The notes: a model not told the origin generated them from the sequence alone. Counted from the first letter of the stretch, positions 53,112 through 61,870 are shown. The stretch: DNA of 64,000 nucleotides from Paracoccus marcusii (GCF_028621715.1 NZ_CP117466.1:2120501-2184500); one strand, 5' to 3'. Made by a program: numbers and translations.

Positions 53112-53325
53112 CCTCAAGTGTAGCTTAAAAGTTTCCCTTGCCGCTGTACCGTGTCACGGAGGGTCAAGGTGACCACTCCATGACCTGCTGATCGGCGCGA
53201 AGCGTGAAGCGTCTCGCCTGAAGGCTTGAGAACACCGCTGAGAGCCCACCGGCTGTCTCGGGCAGCATTGGCAAAGATGCCCTTGCTTCGGTATGAAAGC
53301 GCGTTGCCGTGTTTTCGCGCTGCAA

Positions 53326-54831
53326 TCAGGCGCGCTGCCACCAGTCGAAGATCCGCTCTTGGCTCGCCTCCAGAGCCTCTGCAGAAGGAAGGCGATCCCG
53401 CTTGCTGTGGCGGTTGATCTGCGGGTGAGCCGGCAGCAGGTTCCAGAGATCATCACAGGGCCATGCCGCCCATGGCAGGCAATGATCGATGTCGAGAAAG
53501 GACTCGGACAGCCGCCGTCCGCTCCACACGCAGAGCAGCTTGCCGCTCGCCATCACCTCCGCAGCTGCTCTGCGCGCAAAGGCGACATCGCGGTCTGGCT
53601 CGTGCCAGCGCATAGCCCGCGCGATCTGCCCCGGATCCAGATTGCGGTGCTGCTTTCGTGCATAGCCCTCCATCAGCCGGGTCCACTCATAGACAAGTGC
53701 TGGCTCGATCCAGGCATCGTGGCGCGCAAGCGCCCGCCAAAGATGCAGCGGCACCTGCAGTTCCCCGAAGGACCAGAGGTAGTTGGAGTCAACCACAAGC
53801 GTCTCGGCACCGAGGCCGCCTACGCGCGCTCTTGTGGCGGGGAGGATGGGAGTCTCCGATCCCGGATAGGTCATATAGGTGGCCGGCATCCGCGCAATTG
53901 TCGCCGCAGCATCGCCCAGCGCCGCGTGAAGAGCTGCTGCGCGCACGCCGGTGACTTGAGTCCCGACGCGCAGATCGGTTGCGGCCATGTCCTTAATCCC
54001 GTGCCAGCCGTCTTTGATGAAGCCAAGACCTTTTGTGCCCCAGTTGCTCGGTGTCTGAGGCAAGCCAGCTTCGATCAGGGGCTTGTAGAGGCGGAGCCAG
54101 TTCAGGGCGATCAGCCCAAGCGGTATCGTGACGGTGGTGTCTCCAGCAAAGCGGGCCAGTCCCTGTGCGCCATCCGCAGCGCGAGCCACGGCGCGCAGGA
54201 GACCCAGCTTGTAGGTCGCAGCCTTCGCATCATTCAGGATGACATGCCGGAGCAGGGGCAGCGCTTCGGTCCCATCATCCGGCAGGCGCAGAACAACCTG
54301 CACCCATGTAACCTTGGATCGGCCAAGCCGATCCGGTGCGGCCTCGGCCGTGACCATCACCAGACCCTGTCTCCGTGTCAGGGCCTCGACTTCGGCAATA
54401 TCCACAGGATGCATGTCCCGGCCGGAGACTGGCGGCCCGAGGCGCAAGGAGAGCGCGAGGATCCCGCCCGGCTTCAGCAGCGTCACCAGCTTGCGGAAGG
54501 CGCGCGCCCGCTCGGCGGGTGCCACGTGCATCCAGACCGCGGAGAGCAGGATAACGTCGAAGGCTGCGCCGAGACGATACACCGCCTCGAGGCTCGGAAG
54601 ACTGTCGGTCAGCCAGGTGATCCGCGCGTCCGGGTGCCGGCGCTGGGCTTCTTCCCGCATGGTGGCTGAAGGCTCCACCGCCAAGACCGTGTGGCCCAGC
54701 GCCGCCAGCCAAGCGGCATCACGTCCCGATCCCGCGCCGACATCGAGAATGGCGGCGGGGGCGGCGGGAAGGTGGGGAACGACGGCTTCGTGTATCTGGG
54801 CCGGGTCGAGGGCCTCGTACTGTGCGGCCAA
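53326..54831 (-). CDS. SAM-dependent methyltransferase fused to an HNH nuclease domain
   Basis: The protein is about 501 residues. Residues 25-165 are a class I methyltransferase: AILDVGAGSGRDAAWLAALG (motif I), VLAVEPSATMREEA and FDVILLSAVWMHVAP. The middle (about 190-400) is unrecognised and helical. The C-terminus has CVWSGRRLSESFLDIDHCLP followed by WNLLPAHPQINRHSK, an HNH core with the DxDH and N/H residues. The start is uncertain: TTG 54831 without a good ribosome site is the only close option in frame. It follows an HNH endonuclease gene on the same strand, 51 bp away. Possible nucleic-acid modification/cleavage enzyme. Confidence 0.72.
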   Translation of the reverse strand: MAAQYEALDPAQIHEAVVPHLPAAPAAILDVGAGSGRDAAWLAALGHTVLAVEPSATMREEAQRRHPDARITWLTDSLPSLEAVYRLGAAFDVILLSAVWMHVAPAERARAFRKLVTLLKPGGILALSLRLGPPVSGRDMHPVDIAEVEALTRRQGLVMVTAEAAPDRLGRSKVTWVQVVLRLPDDGTEALPLLRHVILNDAKAATYKLGLLRAVARAADGAQGLARFAGDTTVTIPLGLIALNWLRLYKPLIEAGLPQTPSNWGTKGLGFIKDGWHGIKDMAATDLRVGTQVTGVRAAALHAALGDAAATIARMPATYMTYPGSETPILPATRARVGGLGAETLVVDSNYLWSFGELQVPLHLWRALARHDAWIEPALVYEWTRLMEGYARKQHRNLDPGQIARAMRWHEPDRDVAFARRAAAEVMASGKLLCVWSGRRLSESFLDIDHCLPWAAWPCDDLWNLLPAHPQINRHSKRDRLPSAEALEASQERIFDWWQRA

Positions 54832-54882
54832 GTCACGGCCTGCCGCACCTTCGTATCCAGGTCCCGGACGTGTCAGCTGTGC

Positions 54883-55782
54883 TCACGCCACCGAGCGGTA
54901 GATCTCGAAGCGCTGGGCCAGCCGGTCACGATCCGGCTGGTCCCGATCCCGCCGGGGCAGGTGGAGAACCTGGCCGTTCAGTGCCTTCAGGGCTTCAAGA
55001 ACAGGGCCGTCATTCTGCGACATCAGCTGACCGGAGACATGCAGCCGGTAATCCGGGTCGATCCCGATCAGGTGCGCATCAAAGGCGGCGTGGTGAATCT
55101 TCGACAGAGGTAGTCCGTTCGGCACCACCGGTTGCCCCAGGCGTTCATCGGCGTCGGCGACAATATGGGCGGCGTCGAGCAGCCGAGCCTCAGGCAGCCG
55201 CGATAGCGCGCATCGGCCATCATAAGCCGCAATGACGGCGGCACGGAACTGTGCCTGGTGGAGACGCTGCTTGACCTGGCGCAGGCCATAGCGGCGTTCG
55301 GCATCATCACTTGGCGGAGGGGCATTCACCTCGCTTGCGGGAGCCGCACTAAAGACGACCTTGGCCTTCAGAGCTGTTGCGTCCCAGTCGCCGATGAAGG
55401 TCGGCAAAATGGCCTGGTAGCGACCGGGCGCGATGCCCAGAAAGTAGATCACCGGGATCTGGTTCTCCCATGCCTCCCGAAGCCAGCGGTTGTCAGCCGC
55501 GTCGGGGTCATCACCCATGAACGCATAATCGACCGCTTCCTGCCCCGTGAAGATCTGCTGATGAACCTGGCGCTGATCATCATACCAGACGCGAGCGCCG
55601 GATCTCGGAAATACAGTTCGGATCGAGAGAAGGAACCGCATCCTGCTCGGTTTGAAGATCCCACGCTGCGGGTTCACCAGCGGCACGCGCTCACCTTCAA
55701 AGAGAAAGCCGGCCTTGAGATGTTCGCTGGTCAGCTCGTCGTGAAGCATCGAGAGCTTACGGATATGGGCGAACGCTGCCAT
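54883..55782 (-). CDS. HNH endonuclease
   Basis: The protein is about 299 residues from ATG 55782 (MAAFAHIRKLSMLHDELTSE); a GTG some 50 bp further upstream is also possible. The C-terminal HNH domain has CALSRLPEARLLDAAHIVAD, PVVPNGLPLSKIHHAAFDAH and LIGIDPDYRLHVS, matching the HNH_2 type. The N-terminal 160 residues (FLFEGERVPLVNPQRGIFKP; RVWYDDQRQVHQQIFTGQEA) resemble modules that read DNA in modification-dependent nucleases, but I cannot name the domain. With the adjacent methyltransferase-HNH gene it forms a restriction-like pair. Confidence 0.78.
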   Translation of the reverse strand: MAAFAHIRKLSMLHDELTSEHLKAGFLFEGERVPLVNPQRGIFKPSRMRFLLSIRTVFPRSGARVWYDDQRQVHQQIFTGQEAVDYAFMGDDPDAADNRWLREAWENQIPVIYFLGIAPGRYQAILPTFIGDWDATALKAKVVFSAAPASEVNAPPPSDDAERRYGLRQVKQRLHQAQFRAAVIAAYDGRCALSRLPEARLLDAAHIVADADERLGQPVVPNGLPLSKIHHAAFDAHLIGIDPDYRLHVSGQLMSQNDGPVLEALKALNGQVLHLPRRDRDQPDRDRLAQRFEIYRSVA

Positions 55783-55929
55783 GCGGATGGCGGCATCTCT
55801 TCCTTCTTGCTCAGGTGCCGCCACAACCTTGCCCCTTGTTGGACACTCCACTGTCAAGATAGTGCATATCGTTCCTAAAGGCTTTCGCACAGAGGCATAC
55901 TCAGCCGCGAGGTTCGATGGGCATTCCTA

Positions 55930-56127
55930 TCAGATACGTGGCTCCGGCGCTTCATTGACGTCCGCTCGCGCGACGACGGCCTCTACTTCTGCTCGGGACC
56001 AATAGCCAACCCACTGCCCGAGCTGGCCATTGTCGATCGAGACCCAGAAGTCTGGCCACTGCAAATAGAGTACTGCTCCTCGTCGCAAGCGGTGCGGTTT
56101 GGAGGAGGTGATTTCTGCGAGCGTCAT
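55930..56127 (-). CDS. Hypothetical 65-residue protein
   Basis: A complete short frame from ATG 56127 encodes MTLAEITSSKPHRLRRGAVL, YLQWPDFWVSIDNGQLGQWV and GYWSRAEVEAVVARADVNEA. Composition and codon use look like a real, slightly acidic soluble protein. The ribosome site is weak (AGAGGACGGG is far upstream). No family recognised. It lies upstream of the HNH genes on the same strand. Confidence 0.45.
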   Translation of the reverse strand: MTLAEITSSKPHRLRRGAVLYLQWPDFWVSIDNGQLGQWVGYWSRAEVEAVVARADVNEAPEPRI

Positions 56128-56297
56128 TCCGCAAGCTTGCCCGTCCTCTGGTTAAAATTAGGTTAATCTGTAGTGTGAACTTGGGTATAGCGACATGCGC
56201 ATTTGAAGCGATAAGGGGCAAGACCCGCGGGGCGTAAGCCTGCAGCCGTTCCGGTGGTCGCCGATCTGCTAAATTGGCAATCTGCGAAGTTCGTAAA

Positions 56298-56321
56298 GCC
56301 GCGCATTACTGCGCGGCCTTT
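56298..56321. terminator. Strong hairpin terminator
   Basis: GCCGCGCA-ttac-TGCGCGGC is a perfect 8-bp stem followed on the plus strand by CTTTT and flanked by AAA. It can also end the minus-strand gene that stops at 56352. No plus-strand gene precedes it, so an upstream small RNA is possible. Confidence 0.7.
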
Positions 56322-56351
56322 TGGTGACGGGTGATCAAACCGAGGTGTGGA

Positions 56352-56660
56352 TCAGTTGGCCTTGTGTTTGGCGTAGTCGGGCATGACGCTGCTACCGTAT
56401 CCAATGAAAGTCAGCGTCTCCTCCTTTTGTGTAGCCCATCCGGCTACCACAAACTGAGCGAGGATGCTTGCAGCCCTGGCTCGGTCCATTTCTGGGGTTG
56501 CCGTCAGTATCCTCGTAGCTTTTCCAATGGAGATCTCACCGTCGGAGTTTGCGTAGGCTGCCAGCAGTGAAAGACTGCCAACAAGAGCTATACCCTCCTT
56601 CTGCGAAAGCCGTTGCAGAGCCTCAAAATTCATCCATGGGAATTCTAGAATTAAACTCAT
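56352..56660 (-). CDS. Hypothetical protein with helical, winged-helix-like character
   Basis: The 102-residue protein starts at ATG 56660, where AAGGAG is seven bases upstream; the ATG at 56666 is too close to that site. It reads MSLILEFPWMNFEALQRLSQ, SLLAAYANSDGEISIGKATR and MDRARAASILAQFVVAGWAT. The pattern of short helices ending in a hydrophobic beta pair resembles a small winged-helix fold, but I recognise no family. It ends just before a bidirectional terminator. Confidence 0.6.
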   Translation of the reverse strand: MSLILEFPWMNFEALQRLSQKEGIALVGSLSLLAAYANSDGEISIGKATRILTATPEMDRARAASILAQFVVAGWATQKEETLTFIGYGSSVMPDYAKHKAN

Positions 56661-56818
56661 CGTCATACTCCTTTGTTGACGTTTCGGGGTATCCAAGAAG
56701 ATGCCAGGCAGCGCTCGCCCTGAAGGCGTTGCCGATCATCCTCGAAGATCGGGGGACACCTGCGCGGGAGATCATCCCTGGTCAGGTGGAATGGGGATGG
56801 GAACCTGTGAGGCCGCAG

Positions 56819-57214
56819 CTACTGCTGCGCTGCCGCCCAATGTATTCGCTGGGCGGCCCAGTCTGATGGAAACGGCTCCAACAGCCGGGGAAGGGTCATC
56901 CCTGGACCTTGAGTGCCATCGAGGATCGCCTCGACGAGATCAGGGGCAAGCAGCGTGAGCCGCAGCACTCGGGTCATGTACGAATGGGCGATGCGCTCAT
57001 GCTCGGCCAACTCGCCTATCGTGGCGAAGTCACCGCTCTCAAGCAGGCGCTTCCAGCGGAAGGCGCGGCCCAGCGCCTTGACCAGCGTGCTATCGCTCCG
57101 GCGCGTCTGAGGTGCTCCCTCCGGCGGCCGGACCTCCTTGCGCCCGCCGCGTTTCACCACGCGGAACGGAACATGCAGGGCGACAACATCTTGGATCGAG
57201 GCGATCTGGTTCAT
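56819..57214 (-). CDS. ParB/KorB-like HTH protein of the serine-recombinase module
   Basis: The 131-residue protein has a KorB/ParB-type helix-turn-helix: ATIGELAEHERIAHSYMTRV followed by LRLTLLAPDLVEAILDGTQG (about residues 63-102). The basic N-terminus (VVKRGGRKEVRPPEG) may contact DNA. Such proteins recur directly downstream of this kind of large serine recombinase in alphaproteobacterial elements. The start overlaps the recombinase stop by ATGA. It may help synapsis, excision or regulation; this is inference. Confidence 0.75.
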   Translation of the reverse strand: MNQIASIQDVVALHVPFRVVKRGGRKEVRPPEGAPQTRRSDSTLVKALGRAFRWKRLLESGDFATIGELAEHERIAHSYMTRVLRLTLLAPDLVEAILDGTQGPGMTLPRLLEPFPSDWAAQRIHWAAAQQ

Positions 57215-58533
57215 GCTGCCTGCTCCGATTTCCCCGCGCGCATTTCATCTGCGAGGCCGCCCAGCCCATCAATGCGCAGTCGGACGTTCAGCCCTGCGAG
57301 GCCGATATCGATCCGCTCGATCAGCAATGCCGCAATACGGGCCTGCTCAGCCGGGAAGAGTTCGTCCCAAAGCGGATCAAGCTGATGCAGCGCCTCCCGG
57401 ACGTCACGCTCGCTGATGCTGTGGGCCTGCGCCGGCGTCTGCTCCTCGGCAGCCTTCCATGTGCCGGCAATGATCTCCGGCTGGCGGAACACGGCACGTA
57501 GCTGGTCGATGACGGCCGCCTCGATCTCCCCGGCAGGGACGCGGCCGACAGGGCAGGCGCCTGCACCGTGCTTCAGCACTGTCTGACTGACGTAGTAGCG
57601 GTAGAGCCTGCCGCCCTTGCGGGTGTGGCTGGGGGAGAAGGCGGCACCGTCAGGGCCGAAGATCAGCCCTTTCAGCAGCGCCGGTGTCTGCGCCCGGGTG
57701 CGGGCCGCACGGATGCGCGGACTTTCCGTGAGGATGGCATGGACCTTGTCCCAGAGGCCTTGGTCGATGATCGCTGCGTGCTCGCCGGGATAGGGCTCCC
57801 CCTTGTGCACGGCATCACCGAGATAGACCCGGTTGTTGAGGATCCGGTAGATCGCCTTCTTGTCGATCCGGTTGCCGCGCGACGTCCTGATATTGCGGCT
57901 GTCGACATCGCGTGCCAGCTCGGTGGCCGAGCCAAGCTCTATGAAGCGGGTGAAGATCCACCGCACATGCTCAGCATCCTCCTTGCGAACGACCAGCTTG
58001 CGGTCCCTGACCTCGTAGCCCAGCGGGATGTTGCCCCCCATCCACATGCCCTTCATGCGGCTTGCACGGAACTTGTCACGGATCCGCTCTGCGGTCACCT
58101 CACGCTCGAACTGGGCGAAGGACAGCAGAATGTTCAGCGTGAGGCGACCCATGGACGTGGTGGTGTTGAAGGACTGGGTGACGCTGACGAAGGTCACGCC
58201 GTTCCTGTCGAACACCTCCACAAGCTTCGAGAAGTCCATCAGCGAGCGCGAGAGCCGATCGATCTTGTAGACCACTACCACGTCCACCAACCCTGCCTCG
58301 ATGTCTTCAAGAAGGCGCTTCAGAGCAGGGCGCTCAAGCGTGCCGCCGGAGATGCCGCCATCATCATACTGGTCGCGGACCAGCACCCAGCCCTCGGAGC
58401 GCTGCGAGGCGATATAGGCCTCGCATGCCTCGCGCTGGGCGTGCAGCGAGTTGAACTCCTGCTCCAGCCCTTCCTCGGAAGACTTGCGGGTGTAGACGCC
58501 GCAGCGGAGCTTCCTGACAACGGGTTTTGTCAT
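57211..58533 (-). CDS. Large serine recombinase (site-specific integrase/resolvase)
   Basis: The 440-residue protein has an N-terminal resolvase domain with catalytic serine in VYTRKSSEEGLEQEFNS, then RDQYDDGGISGGTLERPAL, KIDRLSRSLMDFSKLVEVFD and FAQFEREVTAERIRDKFRAS. A recombinase domain (about 170-270) and zinc-ribbon-like region follow, the latter with fewer cysteines than in phage integrases. Large serine recombinases integrate or excise DNA at short sites. The start at ATG 58533 overlaps the DUF2924 stop by ATGA, and GGAG lies upstream. It is the likely mobility gene of the 56.8-61.8 kb element. Confidence 0.92.
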   Translation of the reverse strand: MTKPVVRKLRCGVYTRKSSEEGLEQEFNSLHAQREACEAYIASQRSEGWVLVRDQYDDGGISGGTLERPALKRLLEDIEAGLVDVVVVYKIDRLSRSLMDFSKLVEVFDRNGVTFVSVTQSFNTTTSMGRLTLNILLSFAQFEREVTAERIRDKFRASRMKGMWMGGNIPLGYEVRDRKLVVRKEDAEHVRWIFTRFIELGSATELARDVDSRNIRTSRGNRIDKKAIYRILNNRVYLGDAVHKGEPYPGEHAAIIDQGLWDKVHAILTESPRIRAARTRAQTPALLKGLIFGPDGAAFSPSHTRKGGRLYRYYVSQTVLKHGAGACPVGRVPAGEIEAAVIDQLRAVFRQPEIIAGTWKAAEEQTPAQAHSISERDVREALHQLDPLWDELFPAEQARIAALLIERIDIGLAGLNVRLRIDGLGGLADEMRAGKSEQAA

Positions 58534-58982
58534 TCCCGGCTCCTGTGGTTCTTGAGACCGAAGAAGACCCAGCCATTCCATTGCGTGCCGGTGATGGCGC
58601 GGGCAAGGGCAGAGATCGACTTGTAGGGGCGACCCTGCCATTCGAAACCATTCAAGGTGACGGTCACGACCTGCTCGGTGCCCTGCCACTCGCGGATCAG
58701 CCGCGTGCCAGCAATAGGCATGAGATCGGTACGGGTGCGGCTCTTCTTGCGGTCACCGCCGTCCAACTCATCGCCCAGGCGCTCCAAACGGCTGACCGAC
58801 TCCGACTTCAGGCCGCCATAGGCGAGTTCCTGAATGCGGTAGGCCAGTCGGCTTTCCAGGTAACGGCGATTGTAGGGCGGCGGGGCGCTGTCGAACAGCT
58901 CGCGCCACTGCCTCTTCAGATCGACCGTAGTAGTGTCCTTGAGGGCGGCCAGACGCGCGGGGATGGGATCAAGCTTTGCCAT
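58530..58982 (-). CDS. DUF2924 protein
   Basis: The 150-residue protein reads ARLAALKDTTTVDLKRQWRE, LFDSAPPPYNRRYLESRLAY and RIQELAYGGLKSESVSRLER, matching DUF2924. It ends with a beta-rich segment (TVTLNGFEWQGRPYKSISAL, TGTQWNGWVFFGL) like the SRE/RAMA-type wing common in such proteins. It is constantly found next to large serine recombinases. Coupled to the recombinase by a 4-bp overlap. Function unknown; an accessory DNA-binding role is likely. Confidence 0.88.
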   Translation of the reverse strand: MAKLDPIPARLAALKDTTTVDLKRQWRELFDSAPPPYNRRYLESRLAYRIQELAYGGLKSESVSRLERLGDELDGGDRKKSRTRTDLMPIAGTRLIREWQGTEQVVTVTLNGFEWQGRPYKSISALARAITGTQWNGWVFFGLKNHRSRE

Positions 58983-59011
58983 TTGTTTCTTCTCTGCTTT
59001 TGTTGCCACCA

Positions 59012-59158
59012 CTACCGCTCTGTCCGGAACGGATGTGTAGTCGCTGGATCGACGCCGTTGCGAACTGTCTCCGTAAAGTCGCTGTTGCGCATGCAGAGCC
59101 GCACGAGGCCAAGGCCGAGGAGAGCGCAAAGTTCGCGCCGCCGCTCAGGTGCGGTCAT
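59012..59158 (-). CDS. Small 48-residue protein of the recombinase module
   Basis: The frame from ATG 59158 encodes MTAPERRRELCALLGLGLVR, LCMRNSDFTETVRN and a short tail. The opening pattern (TxxERRRExxxLLxLGLxRL) resembles small proteins I recall upstream of DUF2924 genes in related elements. The ribosome site is weak, and an in-frame ATG 36 bases upstream is possible. Moderate support only. Confidence 0.5.
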   Translation of the reverse strand: MTAPERRRELCALLGLGLVRLCMRNSDFTETVRNGVDPATTHPFRTER

Positions 59159-59353
59159 CCGGCCAGCAGGGAGAGGATTAGAGCCTCGGGTCATCTTCGA
59201 TCTCCAAAGGGTTGCCTCGCTGGTGGGCGAAGCGATGTTTGACTTTGGACCCATTTTTTTGGCGGTAGTATTTTGCCATGGCAGCCGGTGACGGATCACG
59301 TTGGCGTGCAGCACAGCTATTGCGTTTCCTAAGAGCGCGTCATGTTCACTGAC

Positions 59354-59407
59354 GTGCGTACCCCGTCGTCCTAGGTGCGCACCTGAGCGTATTGGGGTGC
59401 GCACCCC
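59354..59407. promoter_or_regulatory. Three GTGCGYACC operator-like repeats at 21-22 bp spacing
   Basis: GTGCGTACC (59354-59362), GGTGCGCACC (59374-59383) and GGGGTGCGCACCCC (59394-59407) share a palindromic core and recur every two helical turns. They lie upstream of the recombinase operon and downstream of the phage-like replication genes. Probably operators of an element-encoded DNA-binding protein, or iterons. Confidence 0.65.
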
Positions 59408-59513
59408 GACTTTGTGCCTGCAACTGGAGATCTTGCGCGCCTAAGCCCACCGCATACGAAACCACGCTGGAAGGACCCAAGAGGGCCAGGTTTGAGTAGC
59501 TCACGTTGGCTGA

Positions 59514-60002
59514 TCATTCCGCAGCCTTCGGCATCCGTTTGATCATGTGCGCGTAGCTTGGAAATTCCGCCGCGAGCTCCTGTGAAAGAACAGCATGCCG
59601 TTCCGGCGTCATTGCACGCGGTTTTTCCACAGTTCTATTTACCTCCGCGTTCTGACGCCGCCGACGTGCAAACTCTTGCCCACGCTTCCTTTTCAAAATT
59701 TCTCGGATATGCCCCGGGTTCGGGCGCTTGTCGGGGCGCGTATCACGATGTTCGTTAAATGCCGCGCGGATCTGGTCGATATTCCACTGCTCTAGAGCAT
59801 CACACCAATTCGCAATGCTGGCAGCTAACTCCTCGGGTGAAAGGTCAGGTGCAAAGTAATCTGTTTTCAGCAGTACCGAAACTTCAAACCCAATCCGCTT
59901 CCGATGTTCTTCGATATCTTGCGGCGACATCGAGCGCGTCGCGCAGGGCGTCGGACTTGGCAACTGCTCGCATATCTTGGCGGGAAGGTTGGGGTGAGAC
60001 AT
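59514..60002 (-). CDS. Phage/element protein downstream of the replication gene
   Basis: The 162-residue protein starts at ATG 60002, with AAAGGAGGT upstream, inside the end of the preceding replication-type gene (119-bp overlap in another frame). It reads MSPQDIEEHRKRIGFEVSVL, LAASIANWCDALEQWNIDQI and RPNPGHIREILKRKRGQEFA. It is helical and basic at the end, resembling small accessory proteins that follow phage replication initiators; a helicase-loader role is conceivable. No family named with confidence. Confidence 0.68.
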   Translation of the reverse strand: MSHPNLPAKICEQLPSPTPCATRSMSPQDIEEHRKRIGFEVSVLLKTDYFAPDLSPEELAASIANWCDALEQWNIDQIRAAFNEHRDTRPDKRPNPGHIREILKRKRGQEFARRRRQNAEVNRTVEKPRAMTPERHAVLSQELAAEFPSYAHMIKRMPKAAE

Positions 60003-60753
60003 GGGGACCTCCTTTGATCGGTACCAAACGGGGTTCATTCCGGCGTCCGGCTTCACGCTGCATTGCCTTGTCAAAGTAAGTAAAACGGCTTGGAGGACCG
60101 TCCCGCTTACGGGACATCGTATCCTTGACGACAGCGACGATAGTCTCCGGATCCAAGCCAAGATCGGTACGCCACATCCTGACCTGTTCCATATCGACCC
60201 TGGTTCCGAGCAGATTACCGTTCGGACTAGCCAGACCTGACACTGGATCGGCGCCCACTGCCTTCAGAATGCCTCCACGAAGAGTATCGGCGTCGCACGC
60301 ATCACCACCATCATCTATCTGGCTTCTAGCTTCTGGCTTCTGGGCCTTAACCCCACCCTTGGCGTTTTGGTTATCCAACGGCGGTATTTCCGTTTTTTTT
60401 CCGAAGGTTGGATTACCTCCATTTTTTCCATTTTTTCGCGCAATCGCGACCTTCTTCGCGGTCCTGGTCATTCTCCGCGAGTAGATGACACCCTTGCTCG
60501 TGCGGGAGAACACGCCTGCTGCTTCCAGCTCGCCGACGAGGTCGGGGATCTGATCAGATGGCGCGCCTGTCAGCAAGGCAAGTTGAGCATCTGTCGGGGA
60601 GTTTCCGGCCATTAGGAGGTGACCATATGGGACTGCCTCGTGCATCAGGCCGATCATTTCAATCCAAAGACCGCGCGCTGCCAAGCTGCACATTCTAAGC
60701 GCGGGGTCAGCCCGCCAGTCAGTAGGAAAAAACTTCAACCACGGATCAGACAT
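59884..60753 (-). CDS. Phage-type replication protein (winged-helix N-terminus)
   Basis: The 289-residue protein begins SDPWLKFFPTDWRADPALRM and CSLAARGLWIEMIGLMHEA, the N-terminal fold common to phage replication/DnaD-like and Lin1244-type proteins. It continues with GAPSDQIPDLVGELEAAGVF and a basic linker (RTAKKVAIARKNGKNGGNP), then a DnaD-like helical C-terminus. Such proteins bind an origin and recruit DnaC/DnaB. It indicates a prophage or phage-derived element. It overlaps the following gene by 119 bp. Confidence 0.75.
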   Translation of the reverse strand: MSDPWLKFFPTDWRADPALRMCSLAARGLWIEMIGLMHEAVPYGHLLMAGNSPTDAQLALLTGAPSDQIPDLVGELEAAGVFSRTSKGVIYSRRMTRTAKKVAIARKNGKNGGNPTFGKKTEIPPLDNQNAKGGVKAQKPEARSQIDDGGDACDADTLRGGILKAVGADPVSGLASPNGNLLGTRVDMEQVRMWRTDLGLDPETIVAVVKDTMSRKRDGPPSRFTYFDKAMQREAGRRNEPRLVPIKGGPHVSPQPSRQDMRAVAKSDALRDALDVAARYRRTSEADWV

Positions 60754-60838
60754 GGAACTGAACCTTTTCTAAGCTTATGGATGGCTGACGTCGTCACAGC
60801 CCACGTACAACTCCGGCGCACCTTTCAAAGAGGTCAAA

Positions 60839-61090
60839 TCAACTGCGGCTTTCTTGCTCACTAATCCAATTCAGTATTGTGCTTTTCCGCGCGCAGATGA
60901 GTGAACCAATCTTGAAATGCGGCAGCCCTTTTGTCGCTTCGCCGGTGAGGTAGTAGATTTTTCGGCGGTGGCAGACATCACCGAACATGAACTTTGCGAT
61001 CTCATCGGCGCCACGCAGCAAATCCTCGCCAAGCGATATTTCAGGCTGTGCTTTTGCGGTCCCGTTGGGGGATTCGAAATTCTTCGTCAT
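60839..61090 (-). CDS. Excisionase-like / helix-turn-helix DNA-binding protein
   Basis: The 83-residue protein reads DLLRGADEIAKFMFGDVCHR, RKIYYLTGEATKGLPHFKIG and SLICARKSTILNWISEQE. This is the pattern of small winged-helix proteins in prophages, where the R-K-YY segment is a wing. It may act as a recombination directionality factor or early regulator. The start overlaps the upstream gene by ATGA. Confidence 0.72.
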   Translation of the reverse strand: MTKNFESPNGTAKAQPEISLGEDLLRGADEIAKFMFGDVCHRRKIYYLTGEATKGLPHFKIGSLICARKSTILNWISEQESRS

Positions 61091-61818
61091 AGGCAGTCCT
61101 TTCTTGGCAGCGCTTGGCCGACAAACCGTGCTTCATGTCCGTGAAGGCGGCGCCATGTGGCGCTAACCTGCATGGTGATGTTTATGCTGGCAGTACTTAG
61201 CGCGTTGGCATGGGCTGCCATTGCGAGCTTGTAGTACCGTTCGGCATTCAGGACTTGATCTGGGGACAAGATCATAGATAGCCGCGCACGTCCTCGCGGA
61301 TGCCCAAGTGACCATGGCAGCCTTTGAAACGCGTCTTTTGATCTTAACCAACCAAGGGTCAATATGGTTTGATTGAGTTCTACGTCCGGAAGTATCGCAG
61401 TAAAATCAACCGGCACCCGCAAGAAGAGGAACCTTCGGTCGACCAGATCTAGATACCAGTCATATTCCGATTTCCGGATGAGCGAACCTGCGTCAGGTGA
61501 GATGGTCCCCGCGATGGAGGTAGCGAGCGCTTTCCAGGTAGCGGAATGTGTTTTAGCCATTGCTTCGCTCACGATACGGATATTCCAAGAAAAATGTTCC
61601 CCTATCGCCGAGCCAATAGAAGCGATTAACACATCCTCTTCGGACCACTTTCTTTTGAATCCACCATTTTCCTTCGGAACTTTGCGCGCCTGAATGGCAC
61701 CTGCCGCCTGCAAAACCCGCAGACTTGGTAAAGGCATCTCGGATGCCGCCGCAGCTTCCGCGTCGCTGAAGAGGAGCGGTTTGGGCGCGTGCCCGCCGTT
61801 CCGTTCGCTGGCTGTCAT
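61087..61818 (-). CDS. Hypothetical phage/element regulator with HTH-like start
   Basis: The 243-residue protein opens with LFSDAEAAAASEMPLPSLRV, LQAAGAIQARKVPKENGGFK and RKWSEEDVLIASIGSAIGEH, resembling a MerR-type or phage winged helix (residues about 15-75). The rest is helical and unrecognised. GGAG lies nine bases upstream of ATG 61818. A compact set of palindromes 50-80 bp upstream suggests autoregulation. First gene of the element's early operon. Confidence 0.65.
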   Translation of the reverse strand: MTASERNGGHAPKPLLFSDAEAAAASEMPLPSLRVLQAAGAIQARKVPKENGGFKRKWSEEDVLIASIGSAIGEHFSWNIRIVSEAMAKTHSATWKALATSIAGTISPDAGSLIRKSEYDWYLDLVDRRFLFLRVPVDFTAILPDVELNQTILTLGWLRSKDAFQRLPWSLGHPRGRARLSMILSPDQVLNAERYYKLAMAAHANALSTASINITMQVSATWRRLHGHEARFVGQALPRKDCL

Positions 61819-61870
61819 TGCTGATTGCTCCGTTCATGGGCCATGAATTCTCACATGCTACGATTTGTTG

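Noticed and set aside
59354..59407. Calling the phased repeats a replication origin
   Set aside because: Three copies are few for an iteron origin and no AT-rich unwinding region adjoins; an operator array is the more cautious reading.
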